Shown in pieces: positions 7,920-16,307 of a DNA stretch of 64,000 nt (position 1 is its first letter; each line of letters begins with the position of its first letter). The notes beneath the pieces are model-generated. The model worked only from the letters and a program-made list of their open reading frames with translations. It ran no database searches and was not told the DNA's origin. The position numbers were made by a program, and so were the translations under genes. Origin of the DNA: Kitasatospora aureofaciens (GTDB taxonomy: Bacteria; Actinomycetota; Actinomycetes; Streptomycetales; Streptomycetaceae); contig NZ_JPRF03000043.1 in assembly GCF_001188955.3 (NCBI RefSeq), positions 248,001 to 312,000 of the forward strand, read 5' to 3'.

Positions 7920-8944
7920 TCGATGTCTCCGTGAAGGGAACCGCGGTGGGGAGCCGTGGAGTTGCGGACGATCAGGTGGGTGGGCAGTTCGACGTGATCC
8001 GGGACGTCGGTGTCGTCCCGCAGGAGGCGGAGCAGGAGGCTGGCGGCCTGGGTCCCGTGCTCAGCGACGGGCTGGGCGACGGTAGTCAGCCCGACTACGT
8101 CGGCGAGCTCGTGGTCGTCAAAGCCGACGATGGCGATGTCCTCCGGGACGCGCAGCCGGTGCGCCCGCAGGGCGCGCAGCGCGCCCATGGCCATCTCGTC
8201 GGATTCCGCGAACACGGCGGTCGGCGGCCGAACGGCGGTGAGGAGCCGGGTCATGGCGCGTTCGCCGCCCTCGACGGTGTACTCCCCGTCCGCCTCCAGG
8301 TCCGGGTCGTGCGGGATGCCCGCGTCGACGAGCACGTCGAGGTAACCGCGGCGGCGCAGGTCGGGGGTGGTCCAGTACAGCGGAGCGGAGGGCCGGGTGC
8401 CGATCCGACCGATTCGGCGGTGGCCGAGGTTGACGAGATGGCGGGTGGCGAGTTCGGCGCCGGCCCGGTCGTCGATGCCCACGGTGGTGAAGCCCGGTCG
8501 AGGGCCACCGACGGTGATCGCCAGCGGGATACCGAGGGACCGCAGGCGCTCGGCCTCGTCCCCGGTCGGGATGAGCAGCGAGAGAATCGCGTCCACCCGC
8601 TTGCGGACGGGCAGTTCGGCGAAGAACCGCTTGCGGCTGTCCACGGAGCCGAGGTTGTACAGCAGCAGGTCATACCCGGCGGCGCTGAACACCCGCTCGG
8701 CGGCGTCCACGACGGTGCCGAAGAACCACCGGCCGACGTACGGCGCCAGGACGCCGATGCTGCACGTACGGCCGCTGGCCAGGCTCGATGCGTTGCGCGA
8801 GGCCGTGTAGCCGAGGTCTGCGGCCACAGCAATGATCCTGACGCGCAGTTCGTCGGATACCCCGTCCCGTCCGCGCAGCGCGCGGGAGACGGTAGAAGGG
8901 GAGACGCCCACCGCCCGCGCCACATCGATAATGCTGGCCGCCAC
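7916..8944 (-). CDS. LacI-family transcriptional repressor
   Basis: 342 residues from GTG 8944, chosen because GGAG lies seven bases upstream and the protein then begins with the family helix-turn-helix at residues 4-24 (IIDVARAVGVSPSTVSRALR). The hinge (LGYTASRNASSLASGRT) and the periplasmic-binding-protein-like effector domain follow, including SIGVLAPYVGRWFF and AIVGFDDHELADVVG. It is the first gene of the transport operon and faces the GH32 gene, so one operator region (near 9006-9017) probably controls both. The inducer is likely a fructose-containing sugar (inference). Confidence 0.92.
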   Translation of the reverse strand: MAASIIDVARAVGVSPSTVSRALRGRDGVSDELRVRIIAVAADLGYTASRNASSLASGRTCSIGVLAPYVGRWFFGTVVDAAERVFSAAGYDLLLYNLGSVDSRKRFFAELPVRKRVDAILSLLIPTGDEAERLRSLGIPLAITVGGPRPGFTTVGIDDRAGAELATRHLVNLGHRRIGRIGTRPSAPLYWTTPDLRRRGYLDVLVDAGIPHDPDLEADGEYTVEGGERAMTRLLTAVRPPTAVFAESDEMAMGALRALRAHRLRVPEDIAIVGFDDHELADVVGLTTVAQPVAEHGTQAASLLLRLLRDDTDVPDHVELPTHLIVRNSTAPHRGSLHGDIE

Positions 8945-9005
8945 GTTGCGGCTCCTCTCGGCTGTCGATCGGGTCACCGAACCGTAAGCCGCCCAACGCA
9001 CTTGC

Positions 9006-9017
9006 GCAAGCGTTTGC
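9006..9017. promoter_or_regulatory. Candidate LacI-type operator
   Basis: GCAAGCGTTTGC, an imperfect palindrome with the AANCGNTT core typical of LacI/GalR boxes, lies between the divergent repressor (start 8944) and GH32 (start 9111) genes. A self-complementary TTGCGCAA overlaps it at 9002-9009. Binding is inferred from position and pattern. Confidence 0.6.
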
Positions 9018-9110
9018 GTTCGGTTGTACTAAGGCGACTTCGCCAGGGGCGGGGAGACGGAGCACGCCCTGACGCACACGTTTGTTCCGCCGGCACGACA
9101 GGAGCTGTCC

Positions 9111-10439
9111 TTGCGCTACGCACCTCCCGGCCTATGCCTCAACGACTTCGCGGTCCTCCCTGGGGACGACGGCTACACCGTCCTCCACCTGCAGGGGCCG
9201 TGGACGGACCCGTTCGACGCCATCAAGGCGGAGACCTCCTACGGCAGGGCCACCTCCCCCGACCTCGTGCACTGGCGGCCGCAGGGCGGCGCCTTCGGGG
9301 TGGGGCTGCCCGGCCGCTTCGACGAGCACGCGGTGTGGACCATGCACCCGGTCCCGGACGGGAACGGCACGGCCATGTTCTACACCGGCGTGACTACCCT
9401 GCCCTCCGGCGGCCCGTTGCAGTCGGTCGGCCTGGCGCGTTCGGACCGGGCGGACGGCACCGGCTGGCGGCGGCACGGCACCGAACCGGTGGTCCGTGCC
9501 GATCCGCGCTGGTACCGGACCGGCGAAGGCATGGCCTGGCGCGACCCGTTCGTGGTGCGCGACGACGACGGCACCGGCTGGGTCATGGTGGTCTGTGCCA
9601 GCGACGCCGCCCTGCCGTTCGAACGCGGCGGCTGCGTCGGACTGGCCACCTCCGACGACCTCGAACACTGGCAGGTGCACCCGCCCCTGCTGTCGCCCGG
9701 TGACGTCGACGAGTTTGAGTGCCCGGTCCTGGAACGGCTGGAAGATGGCTGGCTGCTGCTCGGCTCCATCGGCGCCACCCGCCACATCGAAGCCTGGACC
9801 GCGCCGCACCTGGACGGCCCGTGGGTACGACGCGGTCCGCTCGGGCCGCCCTTGGCGTACGCGCCCCGGGTCGTCACCGCGCCGGACGGCGCCCGGGTCG
9901 TGCTGCACACTGTGCCTCGCCGGGTCGGGCTCCAGGACTCCGGCGCCACCTGCCGGGGCATGCTCGCCCAGCCGAAGGCCCTGACCCGGGCGGACGACGG
10001 GGCGCCGCGGTTGACATGGTGGCCCGGACTGGACGGCTGGCTGGACGAGCCGGGTGAGCAGGCGGTGCTGCACGCGGTGGGGGACGTGGCGGTCGCCGGA
10101 CCGACCGAGGTCGTGCTGCGGACGGGCGTCGACGGCGCCCCGGCGCTGACCGTCCGGTGGGCGGACGGCCGGCTCGGGGTCCAGGGGCCTGGTGACGCGG
10201 TCCTCGCGTCCACCGAACTTCCCGACGAGCCGAGGCGGTTGCGTATCCTGACGGTCGGTGAGTACGTCGAACTCTACGCGGACGACGCCTTCGTGCTGGT
10301 CGCCCTGAGCTACACCGGCAGCAGCTGCCGGTGGACCGTCACCCGCGGCGGCGCGACGCACACGGTGCCCGTCAGGCCGGTCCGGCTGCCGGACGAGCAG
10401 CGCGACGACGCCTCCGCGCTGTGGCCCGGCCCACACTGA
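9111..10439 (+). CDS. GH32-family fructosidase (levanase/inulinase/sucrase-like), cytosolic
   Basis: 442 residues from a TTG at 9111 with AGGAG at 9100-9104. All three GH32 signatures are visible: LNDFAV with nucleophile Asp12, WRDPFVV with the RDP motif at 144-146, and EFECPVLE with the acid/base Glu203. The five-bladed propeller part is followed by a C-terminal beta-sandwich-like region ending at 442. There is no signal peptide, so it would act inside the cell on sugars imported by the adjacent transporter, releasing fructose for the PfkB kinase. Substrate (sucrose, kestose, short fructan) cannot be fixed from sequence. Confidence 0.92.
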   Translation: MRYAPPGLCLNDFAVLPGDDGYTVLHLQGPWTDPFDAIKAETSYGRATSPDLVHWRPQGGAFGVGLPGRFDEHAVWTMHPVPDGNGTAMFYTGVTTLPSGGPLQSVGLARSDRADGTGWRRHGTEPVVRADPRWYRTGEGMAWRDPFVVRDDDGTGWVMVVCASDAALPFERGGCVGLATSDDLEHWQVHPPLLSPGDVDEFECPVLERLEDGWLLLGSIGATRHIEAWTAPHLDGPWVRRGPLGPPLAYAPRVVTAPDGARVVLHTVPRRVGLQDSGATCRGMLAQPKALTRADDGAPRLTWWPGLDGWLDEPGEQAVLHAVGDVAVAGPTEVVLRTGVDGAPALTVRWADGRLGVQGPGDAVLASTELPDEPRRLRILTVGEYVELYADDAFVLVALSYTGSSCRWTVTRGGATHTVPVRPVRLPDEQRDDASALWPGPH

Positions 10440-10654
10440 CCGGGGCACCGCGTGTGGCCTTCACCCCGGGGTCCGGGCCGTCAGGAAACGTACGCCGTCG
10501 TGGGCGGCTTCACCATCCTTGCTGCAGCTGCCGACGGGCAGGGCATCCGGCCAGGCTGAGTTGCGCCCATCAGGCCACGGGCACCCCGCTGCCCGCGATG
10601 GCCTCCGGCCGCAGCAGGGCGGTGAGCCTCTCGGCCGGAAAGCAGTCCCCAAGG

Positions 10655-10885
10655 CTGGGCGGCCGTGGGCGGCGATCCTGACAATGCCCGGATTCCGTGT
10701 GACCGCAGGGTGTTCATGACGGCCACGCCGCGGCTGTGGGCGGGGAAGGAGACGGACCGGCTACGGGTGGCGATGGCCGGGATCGAGGCGGCCGAGCTGA
10801 TCGCTTCCATGGACGACGAGGCGCTGTTCGGCCCGGTTACCCACGACTACCCGCTCGGGACCGCGATCTCGGACGGGGTGATCGG
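10655..10885 (+). pseudogene. DEAD/DEAH helicase core remnant
   Basis: After a frameshift near 10680 the frame reads DNARIPCDRRVFMTATPRLW, then IASMDDEALFGPVTHDYPLG and AISDGVI. The FMTATPR motif (helicase motif III region) and the SMDDExLFGPVxxxYPLxxAI stretch are typical of plasmid or chromosome-end helicases carrying HA repeats. Similarity ends at about 10885, where unrelated DNA begins. Confidence 0.7.
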
Positions 10886-10985
10886 CTCGGCATCAGCCTT
10901 GAACAGGACCGTCACACCTTGCTCGGCCAAGGACTCCATCACTCGTGTCACGTCAACCACGGGCCCACCCCCACTTGGAATCGAA
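10885..10985 (-). pseudogene. Fragment of a small protein (unassigned)
   Basis: Minus-strand reading gives VVDVTRVMESLAEQGVTVLF followed by KADAE, a pattern resembling small streptomycete hypothetical proteins. It has no intact start or stop and is sandwiched between helicase and replication-relaxation remnants. Confidence 0.3.
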
Positions 10986-11039
10986 CAGGCCGAAGGCTAC
11001 ACCGGCCGGTACGAGGCGTCGGCTTGACCGCTTGGCACC

Positions 11040-11693
11040 GTGAGGTGTCCACGTGCGGTCGGCGCGGCGCCGGAAGCGGCCCGTCGCCCGACCGCCCAGA
11101 CGCTGGACGGCGAGCAGCTCGCCGTGCGGCACGGGCGCGAGCACCTGCTCGACGTCGGCCGGTTCCACGCCGCCTTCGTCGCCGACGCCCGCGCCCGCGG
11201 CGAGGCCTGCGGACCGCTCGACCTCCTCCCCGGCCCGGAGCTGCCCGCCGGCGGCGTGGTGTACCGACCCGCCGCCGAGCTCGCGTACACCGCCGGCACC
11301 GGCGACGAGCGGCAGCGGCAGCGGGCCTTCGTCGAACGCCACCTCCCCGGAGTCGGCCCCGAGGAGACCGCGGCGCAGCTGTCGGCCTGCGCCGCCCTGT
11401 GGGAGCAGCCAGGGCCGGAGGGCCGGGGCCGGGCATGGGAGCGGCGCCGGCGGTCCTTCCCGCGACTGCTGATCGTCCTGGTCGGCACCGCGGCATCCGG
11501 GGTGCGCTCGGCGATGGCGGACCTGCACCTGGCCGACGAGGAGAACCCGACCGTCGCCGAGGCGCTGAACCAGGTCCTGGACCAGGCCCGTAGCGAGCGA
11601 ATGTCGGTGACCGCCGCGCTGGAACGGCTGCTGGAGATCGAGGTCGAGGCCACCGGGGCCCGCCGGATGGCCGCCGAGAGCGGTTCGCCCGCC
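11040..11693 (+). pseudogene. Replication-relaxation protein C-terminus fused in frame to an IstB-like fragment
   Basis: An open frame reads RHGREHLLDVGRFHAAFVAD, a central segment ending with QRAFVERHLPGVGPEETAAQ and SFPRLLIVLVGTAASGVRS. This matches the layout of replication-relaxation proteins of actinobacterial plasmids and integrative elements (PLDxLPxP ... FVExxxxxxGPExxAAxL ... FPRLLxVLxGT). From about 11535 the frame switches without a stop to NQVLDQARSERMSVTAALER and LLEIEVEATGARRMA, which resembles the N-terminal helices of IstB-type ATPases. Neither part is complete; it is a fusion of two relics. Confidence 0.5.
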
Positions 11694-11714
11694 TGCCGGG
11701 GCCCTGGACCGACC

Positions 11715-11862
11715 GGTTTGGGCAGGGCCCGGCCGCGCTCGCGGCGTTCGTCGAGCGGGAAGGGCACGCGAGGGTGCCGCGCACGCGCAGGGAGGACCGG
11801 ACGTCGCTGGGCACCTGGCTGAACAATCAGAAGGCGAGGCAGGACAGGCTAGCCCGGAGAGA
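11715..11862 (+). pseudogene. Second HA-domain helicase fragment
   Basis: The frame reads ALAAFVEREGHARVPRTRRE and DRTSLGTWLNNQKARQDRL, the HGHxxVP ... LGxWLxxQR signature of helicase-associated repeats. It has no start and is cut off after one repeat. Confidence 0.6.
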
Positions 11863-11942
11863 TCGGCCGGCTGGAGACCCTGGGCGTGGGCCTGGTAGGC
11901 CGTGCCGGGCGAGGTCGAGCGCTGCGGCTGTGAGAATGCACT

Positions 11943-11972
11943 GGAGGTCGCCATCGCGAGGCGGCGACCTCC
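11943..11972. terminator. Hairpin with 10-bp perfect stem
   Basis: GGAGGTCGCC at 11943-11952 pairs with GGCGACCTCC at 11963-11972 around a 10-base loop, inside the relic region. No run of T follows, so terminator function is a guess. Confidence 0.35.
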
Positions 11973-11981
11973 AGGTCCACC

Positions 11982-12104
11982 GTAGAAGTCGCCGCCTCTC
12001 CCCGCACCATCCACATCCTCGACTCCAAGGACAAGCAGCGAGGGCAGCTCTCCCTCTCCCTCACCGCCTGGGACGAGTTCCTCGCGTACGCCGCTCGTTC
12101 CTGA
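11982..12104 (+). pseudogene. DUF397 protein, C-terminal remnant
   Basis: The frame reads VEVAASPRTIHILDSKDKQR followed by GQLSLSLTAWDEFLAYAARS and a TGA. The VEVA ... VRDSKD ... W..FL pattern is the DUF397 family, small proteins usually paired with an XRE regulator in Streptomyces. The N-terminal half and the partner are absent, and an inverted repeat interrupts the upstream side. Confidence 0.65.
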
Positions 12105-12225
12105 CCCTGTAGGGAGGCCGCGTGGGCAAGGATCTCTGCCCCTGGATGCAGCCCGCCGGACATGTACCGCGCACCACAACCGGGAGATCGTGGTGGTTAC
12201 CCGCTGGATCAGGAGGTTAGGACGC

Positions 12226-14403
12226 ATGCGGCAGCGGCAGCGGCAGGTGGCGGTACGGGGCGAGGAGCAGCAGGACCGCGGTCGGGGGCAGGACAGTCGG
12301 CCGACCGGTGTCCCGATATCCGTACCGGGCGCCCCCATGACTCTCCTGGCCATGCAAAGGTCGGTGGGTAACACGGCCGTCGTGCAGATGATCCGGTCTG
12401 GAACCTTCCCCGGGCCGGTCGTCCAGCGGATGCCCCAGGACGGTTCGGGCGCGGGGAGTTCGTCGGCGGGCAGGGCTCCGGGCGAGATCATGAAGGAGAT
12501 CAAGAACCAGATCAAGAAGGTCCCCGAGGGGGCCGACGAACCGCTCATGAAGGAGTACGGCGGCCTGCGGCAGGGGCGGGCGCACGCCGAGATGGACATG
12601 CGGTTTCCCCGTTCCAAGGAGGGTCAGGAAGCCCAGCAGACGCTCACCGAGACCAGCGTCCTCCTCTTCGACAGCATGAAGGGTGCCCAGGAGCGGGCCA
12701 GGGTGCAGGACCCGAAGGTCGAGGAAGAGGGCGACGACCGCGAGGTCCAGGGCATGCTGATCAACGACCGCCTGGTCTTCGCGTCGAACTTCGACGCGTC
12801 GGTCGACACCCTCGTGCAGGTCGGCAGCGAGGAGGCGGGAGCTGCCCCGACTGTCGAGCAGCTGCTGGCGATCGAGCAGAGCGAGGAAGGCCGCTCCAAG
12901 GGCCTGCGCAATCACGAGCAGCGGAACGTGGGTGAGAAGCTGGCGAGCTACCGGCGCAAGAACAAGGCGATCATCGACGGACAGCGCGGCACACCCGGTG
13001 GCGAACAGGGCCGTGGCAACGATCCCGCGGCGCAGGCCCTTCACGCCAAGCTGAGCCAGCCGGTCATCGTCCTGGATCTGCACAGCGAGAACCTGCGGGA
13101 GATGCTCACCGATACCGCCCACGAGGGCAGGGTGTTCCTGCTCCGCTTCGGCAGCGGGCCCGGCGGGGCGAAACAAGGGAGGCCGGACAGGTCTGTCCAC
13201 GCCGAACAGAAGCTCCTCCTGGCCCTGAGCGCCGCCGGTATCCGCCCGCAGCACGATGTGCGCGGCCCCCTGGCAATCAGCGGCAAGTACCGCCCCTGCA
13301 TGGGCTGCGCCGCGGCGCTCATGTACTACAGGGAGCGGCTGGGATTCGGGCAGTTGAGCTTCAACCCCAACTACGGGCATTTTTTCCAGAGTTCCGTGAA
13401 CAGCCTGTACGAGCACCACCGGCACATGATCGACGAGCACTACCTCGGGTTCATCCGGCACATGGTCGAGGAGGAGGTTACGAGCACCCCGGCGGGATGG
13501 AACGAGGGGGCGCCCGAGGGGGCCGAGGAACGACGGGGCGGTCCCACGCTCCGGGTGCCTGGAAAGTACGCGTCCCGGCAGGCCGACAACACGCCCCCGA
13601 ACAGTGACGCGGAGGACGGCCCGGAGGACATGCCGTACCGGCGGATCCCTGAGCGGAGGCTGGAGCGGACCTGGGAGCAGGAGACGGCCCACATTGGCAT
13701 CGGCACGGGCGCGGCACAGAGCACCTGGCGCCGCACCGGCGAGACCCTGTCCCCGGAACAGGCCCGGGAACTCCACGACTTGTGGAACCTCGGCTCCGAC
13801 CGTCGGGCCCCCACCAAGGCCGACTGGCACCGTGCGCTGGACCTCGCCGGGCAGTACCACACGCAGCAGGGCATGACGTACGAGTACCTGGGCGGCGTGG
13901 TCGGGAGGCATCCGGAGAAGTTCGGCAGCATGATCGCCAAGCACCTCAAGGAGGGCCCCCAGCGGCACGTGCCGACGAGGTCCAGCAAGATCGAGAGCCG
14001 GCCACGAAAGCGGGTGAAGACGGCGGCAGAGGACAAGCAGTTCATCAAGGGCGGAAAGATCGACGATGACGGCAAGGCCGCACTCACGGCTGTCATCGAG
14101 CGGCTCCTGCCCCGAAACTCCTGGTGCCAGGACTGGAAGCAGCGCCACGACGCAGGGACCGGGCCCGACCTCAATCCCATCAAGGCGCCCGACGAACTAC
14201 AGTTGAAAATAGCCGAGTTGCGGGAAGACCACGGCTACGACGTGCCGAGCATGTCGCAGTTCCTGTACACCGGCGAGAACGGCGACAACCTTCGCAAGGC
14301 CATCAGCCGCAAGGGCAAGAAGCTCCTGGACGCGCGACGGAGCACGACCGGCGGCCCCGCGCCGGTCGACTACGACGGGGACACCGAGATGGCCGGGCTG
14401 TGA
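12226..14403 (+). CDS. Large orphan effector/toxin with cytidine-deaminase-like domain
   Basis: 725 residues from ATG 12226, chosen because AGGAGG lies at 12211-12216; a GTG at 12190 would add 12 residues. Residues 38-68 (MTLLAMQRSVGNTAVVQMI ... PVVQR) resemble the LQRSxGNxAVxxxL...VQR leader of actinobacterial proteins associated with contractile injection systems. A charged helical region follows, then a deaminase-type zinc site: HAE at 325-327 and PCMGC at 357-361, with LLLAL and LMYY helices around them, as in bacterial toxin deaminases. The C-terminal 230 residues are basic, include SRPRKRVKTA at 591-600 (nuclear-localisation-like) and end acidic (DYDGDTEMAGL). No immunity gene or secretion genes adjoin it. 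Catalysis on nucleic acid or nucleotide is inferred, not shown. Confidence 0.7.
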   Translation: MRQRQRQVAVRGEEQQDRGRGQDSRPTGVPISVPGAPMTLLAMQRSVGNTAVVQMIRSGTFPGPVVQRMPQDGSGAGSSSAGRAPGEIMKEIKNQIKKVPEGADEPLMKEYGGLRQGRAHAEMDMRFPRSKEGQEAQQTLTETSVLLFDSMKGAQERARVQDPKVEEEGDDREVQGMLINDRLVFASNFDASVDTLVQVGSEEAGAAPTVEQLLAIEQSEEGRSKGLRNHEQRNVGEKLASYRRKNKAIIDGQRGTPGGEQGRGNDPAAQALHAKLSQPVIVLDLHSENLREMLTDTAHEGRVFLLRFGSGPGGAKQGRPDRSVHAEQKLLLALSAAGIRPQHDVRGPLAISGKYRPCMGCAAALMYYRERLGFGQLSFNPNYGHFFQSSVNSLYEHHRHMIDEHYLGFIRHMVEEEVTSTPAGWNEGAPEGAEERRGGPTLRVPGKYASRQADNTPPNSDAEDGPEDMPYRRIPERRLERTWEQETAHIGIGTGAAQSTWRRTGETLSPEQARELHDLWNLGSDRRAPTKADWHRALDLAGQYHTQQGMTYEYLGGVVGRHPEKFGSMIAKHLKEGPQRHVPTRSSKIESRPRKRVKTAAEDKQFIKGGKIDDDGKAALTAVIERLLPRNSWCQDWKQRHDAGTGPDLNPIKAPDELQLKIAELREDHGYDVPSMSQFLYTGENGDNLRKAISRKGKKLLDARRSTTGGPAPVDYDGDTEMAGL

Positions 14404-15111
14404 CTCTCTGTCCGCTTCTCCACGAGAGAGCGTCTCTGTCCGCGCTGCGGATGTCCCGGCCCGGCGGGGCCCGGATGGGCGTTCGGCCGTCGCCGGGCGC
14501 TCACCATCACCACGGCCACGCAGGTTGCAGACTGCCGGCTGGCCACGGGAGGCGCAACCAGCGCACCCCGCGCCCTGCCCGGCGGATGGCACAGCCGAAC
14601 GGTGTCCCGGCTGTCCAACGCCGTGCCACTTCATGTCCAGCCCCACTGGCATCTCGGTTCCAACGACGGACAGTTCGGGGGTTGGGCGAAGGGCCTGAGT
14701 GGCCCGGAGCGAGACCCTGATGGAGCCGCGCCAGGCGACAGAAGGGTTGTCGGCGTTTCTGGGCGGCCTGGATAAGGGGTCTGACTCTGACCTGCGTTGA
14801 TGCCCCATCAAGGAGAGGGGCGACCGGAAGCGGCACCGGAAGTGCTGCCGGAGTGATTCGGGCCCGGGACAACGGGTCGCGGTGGCGATTCTCACCGGGC
14901 TTGCCAGCGGGTCGGAAAGGCCGCGCTGGCTGCGCCAGCGCGGCCGTCGTTCATCCCTGGTCGGCGCGCAGCGGGCGGGCTGTGGTTGTTGGGAGCGCTG
15001 GGGGCTGAGGGCGCACCGGCACGGGAAGGCGTTCAGAGGGCGGTTCAATGAGAGCTGTTCGCCTCATTCGGTGGCCAGGTTCAGCCGGTTGACCCAGCTG
15101 TTGCGGAGTCT
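14404..15111. other. Intergenic stretch with a strong hairpin, no supported gene
   Basis: About 700 bases after the effector gene. Open frames here have poor codon bias and no recognisable motifs. The notable structure is the perfect hairpin at 14919-14945. Confidence 0.4.
14919..14945. terminator. Perfect 12-bp hairpin
   Basis: GGCCGCGCTGGC at 14919-14930 and its complement at 14934-14945 with a three-base loop (TGC). A very stable structure; it could terminate in either direction, but lies about 500 bases beyond the effector stop. Confidence 0.55.
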
Positions 15112-15435
15112 GTGCGTGCGGAGAGGGCGCCGTTCCTGGAAAGCGACGCGGTTCCATCTCCCGACGGGACTGATCCTGATGAGGAAATGCAGTGGCCGGG
15201 CACGAAGCTGCAGCAGTCTCCGTTCTTCCTCGACATTCAGCAAGCCGTCATCAAACGGCGCCTGACGACGAGCGCTCCTGACTACGTCGGCTACCTGCCG
15301 ACGGTCTCGGCCTATCTCCAACTGCCCCAACCGAAGCGACAGCAGGCGTACGGCGCGATCACGCGGGTCCTTTCCGAGACAGTCGAGATCGCCGCCGACA
15401 TCATCGTCCATCTCGCGCGTCGACGATCCGGGTAG
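15112..15435 (+). pseudogene. SAM-dependent methyltransferase, C-terminal remnant
   Basis: 107 codons. The last part reads YVGYLPTVSAYLQLPQPKRQ, then a helix and VEIAADIIVHLARRR. This resembles the end of class I methyltransferases of the trans-aconitate/UbiE type (LSTVSAYLxLP ... VPxxADIxVHLARR). The SAM-binding core is not present upstream, and the first 25 residues look unrelated, so the gene is probably truncated. Confidence 0.45.
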
Positions 15436-15599
15436 GGGCGACACTCCGTCTTTGGGGACCACGGCGAGTCTCAAGCGACGATCTGTGGCGAGACGACCAT
15501 GTACGCGGGCTCTCATGTCCGGCACCCACCGTGGTCACCCGATACTGAGACTCTCGTTCGAGCGACACCGTTCAAGATCGGAACAACAACAGCCACTGA

Positions 15600-16188
15600 C
15601 CACTCTCGCCAGCCGTCGTCGTTGTAGTCACGGACCTCCCTGCACCACCGGCCGCGCCAGCAGTCGGCGGACAGGTCCGCGACGGCCTGCTGCCGGTTGG
15701 CCAGCGCGACGGGTCCGGCGCCGGTGACGACCAGCGCGACCGGCGGGTACCCGGCGCGGGTGTGACCGGGCCAGGTACGGCGTCACCAATGCACCGTCCG
15801 GTCGGCCGGCTCCTGGTCGGCGAGGGCCGGGTCGTTGTCGCGGACCCTGGTGCGGAAGCTCGCGGTAGGCGGTGAACGCGCACCGATAAGTCGATCACGA
15901 CCGCCCGACCGCCCACCGCCTCGTCCGCGACATGCCGCTCGTATCGAGAGTGCACCCAGTCCGACGACTGCCCGCACAACGGACGCGCCGCCTGCAAGTC
16001 ATCCCTGGCCCGGGCAGTGATCCTCAGTAGATCCCCACTGGCCTGCACGCGCTCGACCTGCACCGCGGCCAGCCGCGGCAGCAGGTCCCCCACCATGACA
16101 ACGCACCCGGACAGCACCCCACCGCCAACCAAGCGACACCATGGACGAGTTGAATCGATCACCGGCTACGAAAGTCTTGCAAGAGCCG
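15600..16188 (-). pseudogene. ISL3-family transposase, N-terminal remnant and IS end
   Basis: From ATG 16096 the minus strand reads MVGDLLPRLAAVQVERVQAS, LRITARARDDLQAARPLCGQ and SSDWVHSRYERHVADEAVGG, followed by VVIDLSVR. This is the zinc-binding N-terminus of ISL3 transposases (LLPGL ... CPxCG..S.RVHSRY.R...D....G). The first Cys of the zinc site is replaced (RPLCG), and the frame collapses near 15870. The sequence complementary to 16160-16188 reads GGCTCTTGCAAG, resembling an ISL3 terminal repeat and marking the probable element end just in front of the lipase gene. Confidence 0.6.
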
Positions 16189-16307
16189 TTGGCTGGACAC
16201 ACCCGGCGGTGGCGCTCGGTGAGGTCAAGGAAACCTCGTTCGGTCGAGTGGGTGTGATGGTGTGTCAGTTCGTCGCCCGAGAGAACGGGTCGAATACGAT
16301 CCAATTC

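Noticed and set aside
12226-14403. Contractile injection system locus around the effector
   Set aside because: No sheath, tube, baseplate or AAA+ genes occur anywhere in the window; only the leader-like motif is seen.
14197-15048. Minus-strand 283-codon frame after the effector gene (possible immunity gene)
   Set aside because: Poor codon bias, Arg/Pro-rich, no RBS, and it begins antisense inside the effector gene; I could not support it as an immunity protein.
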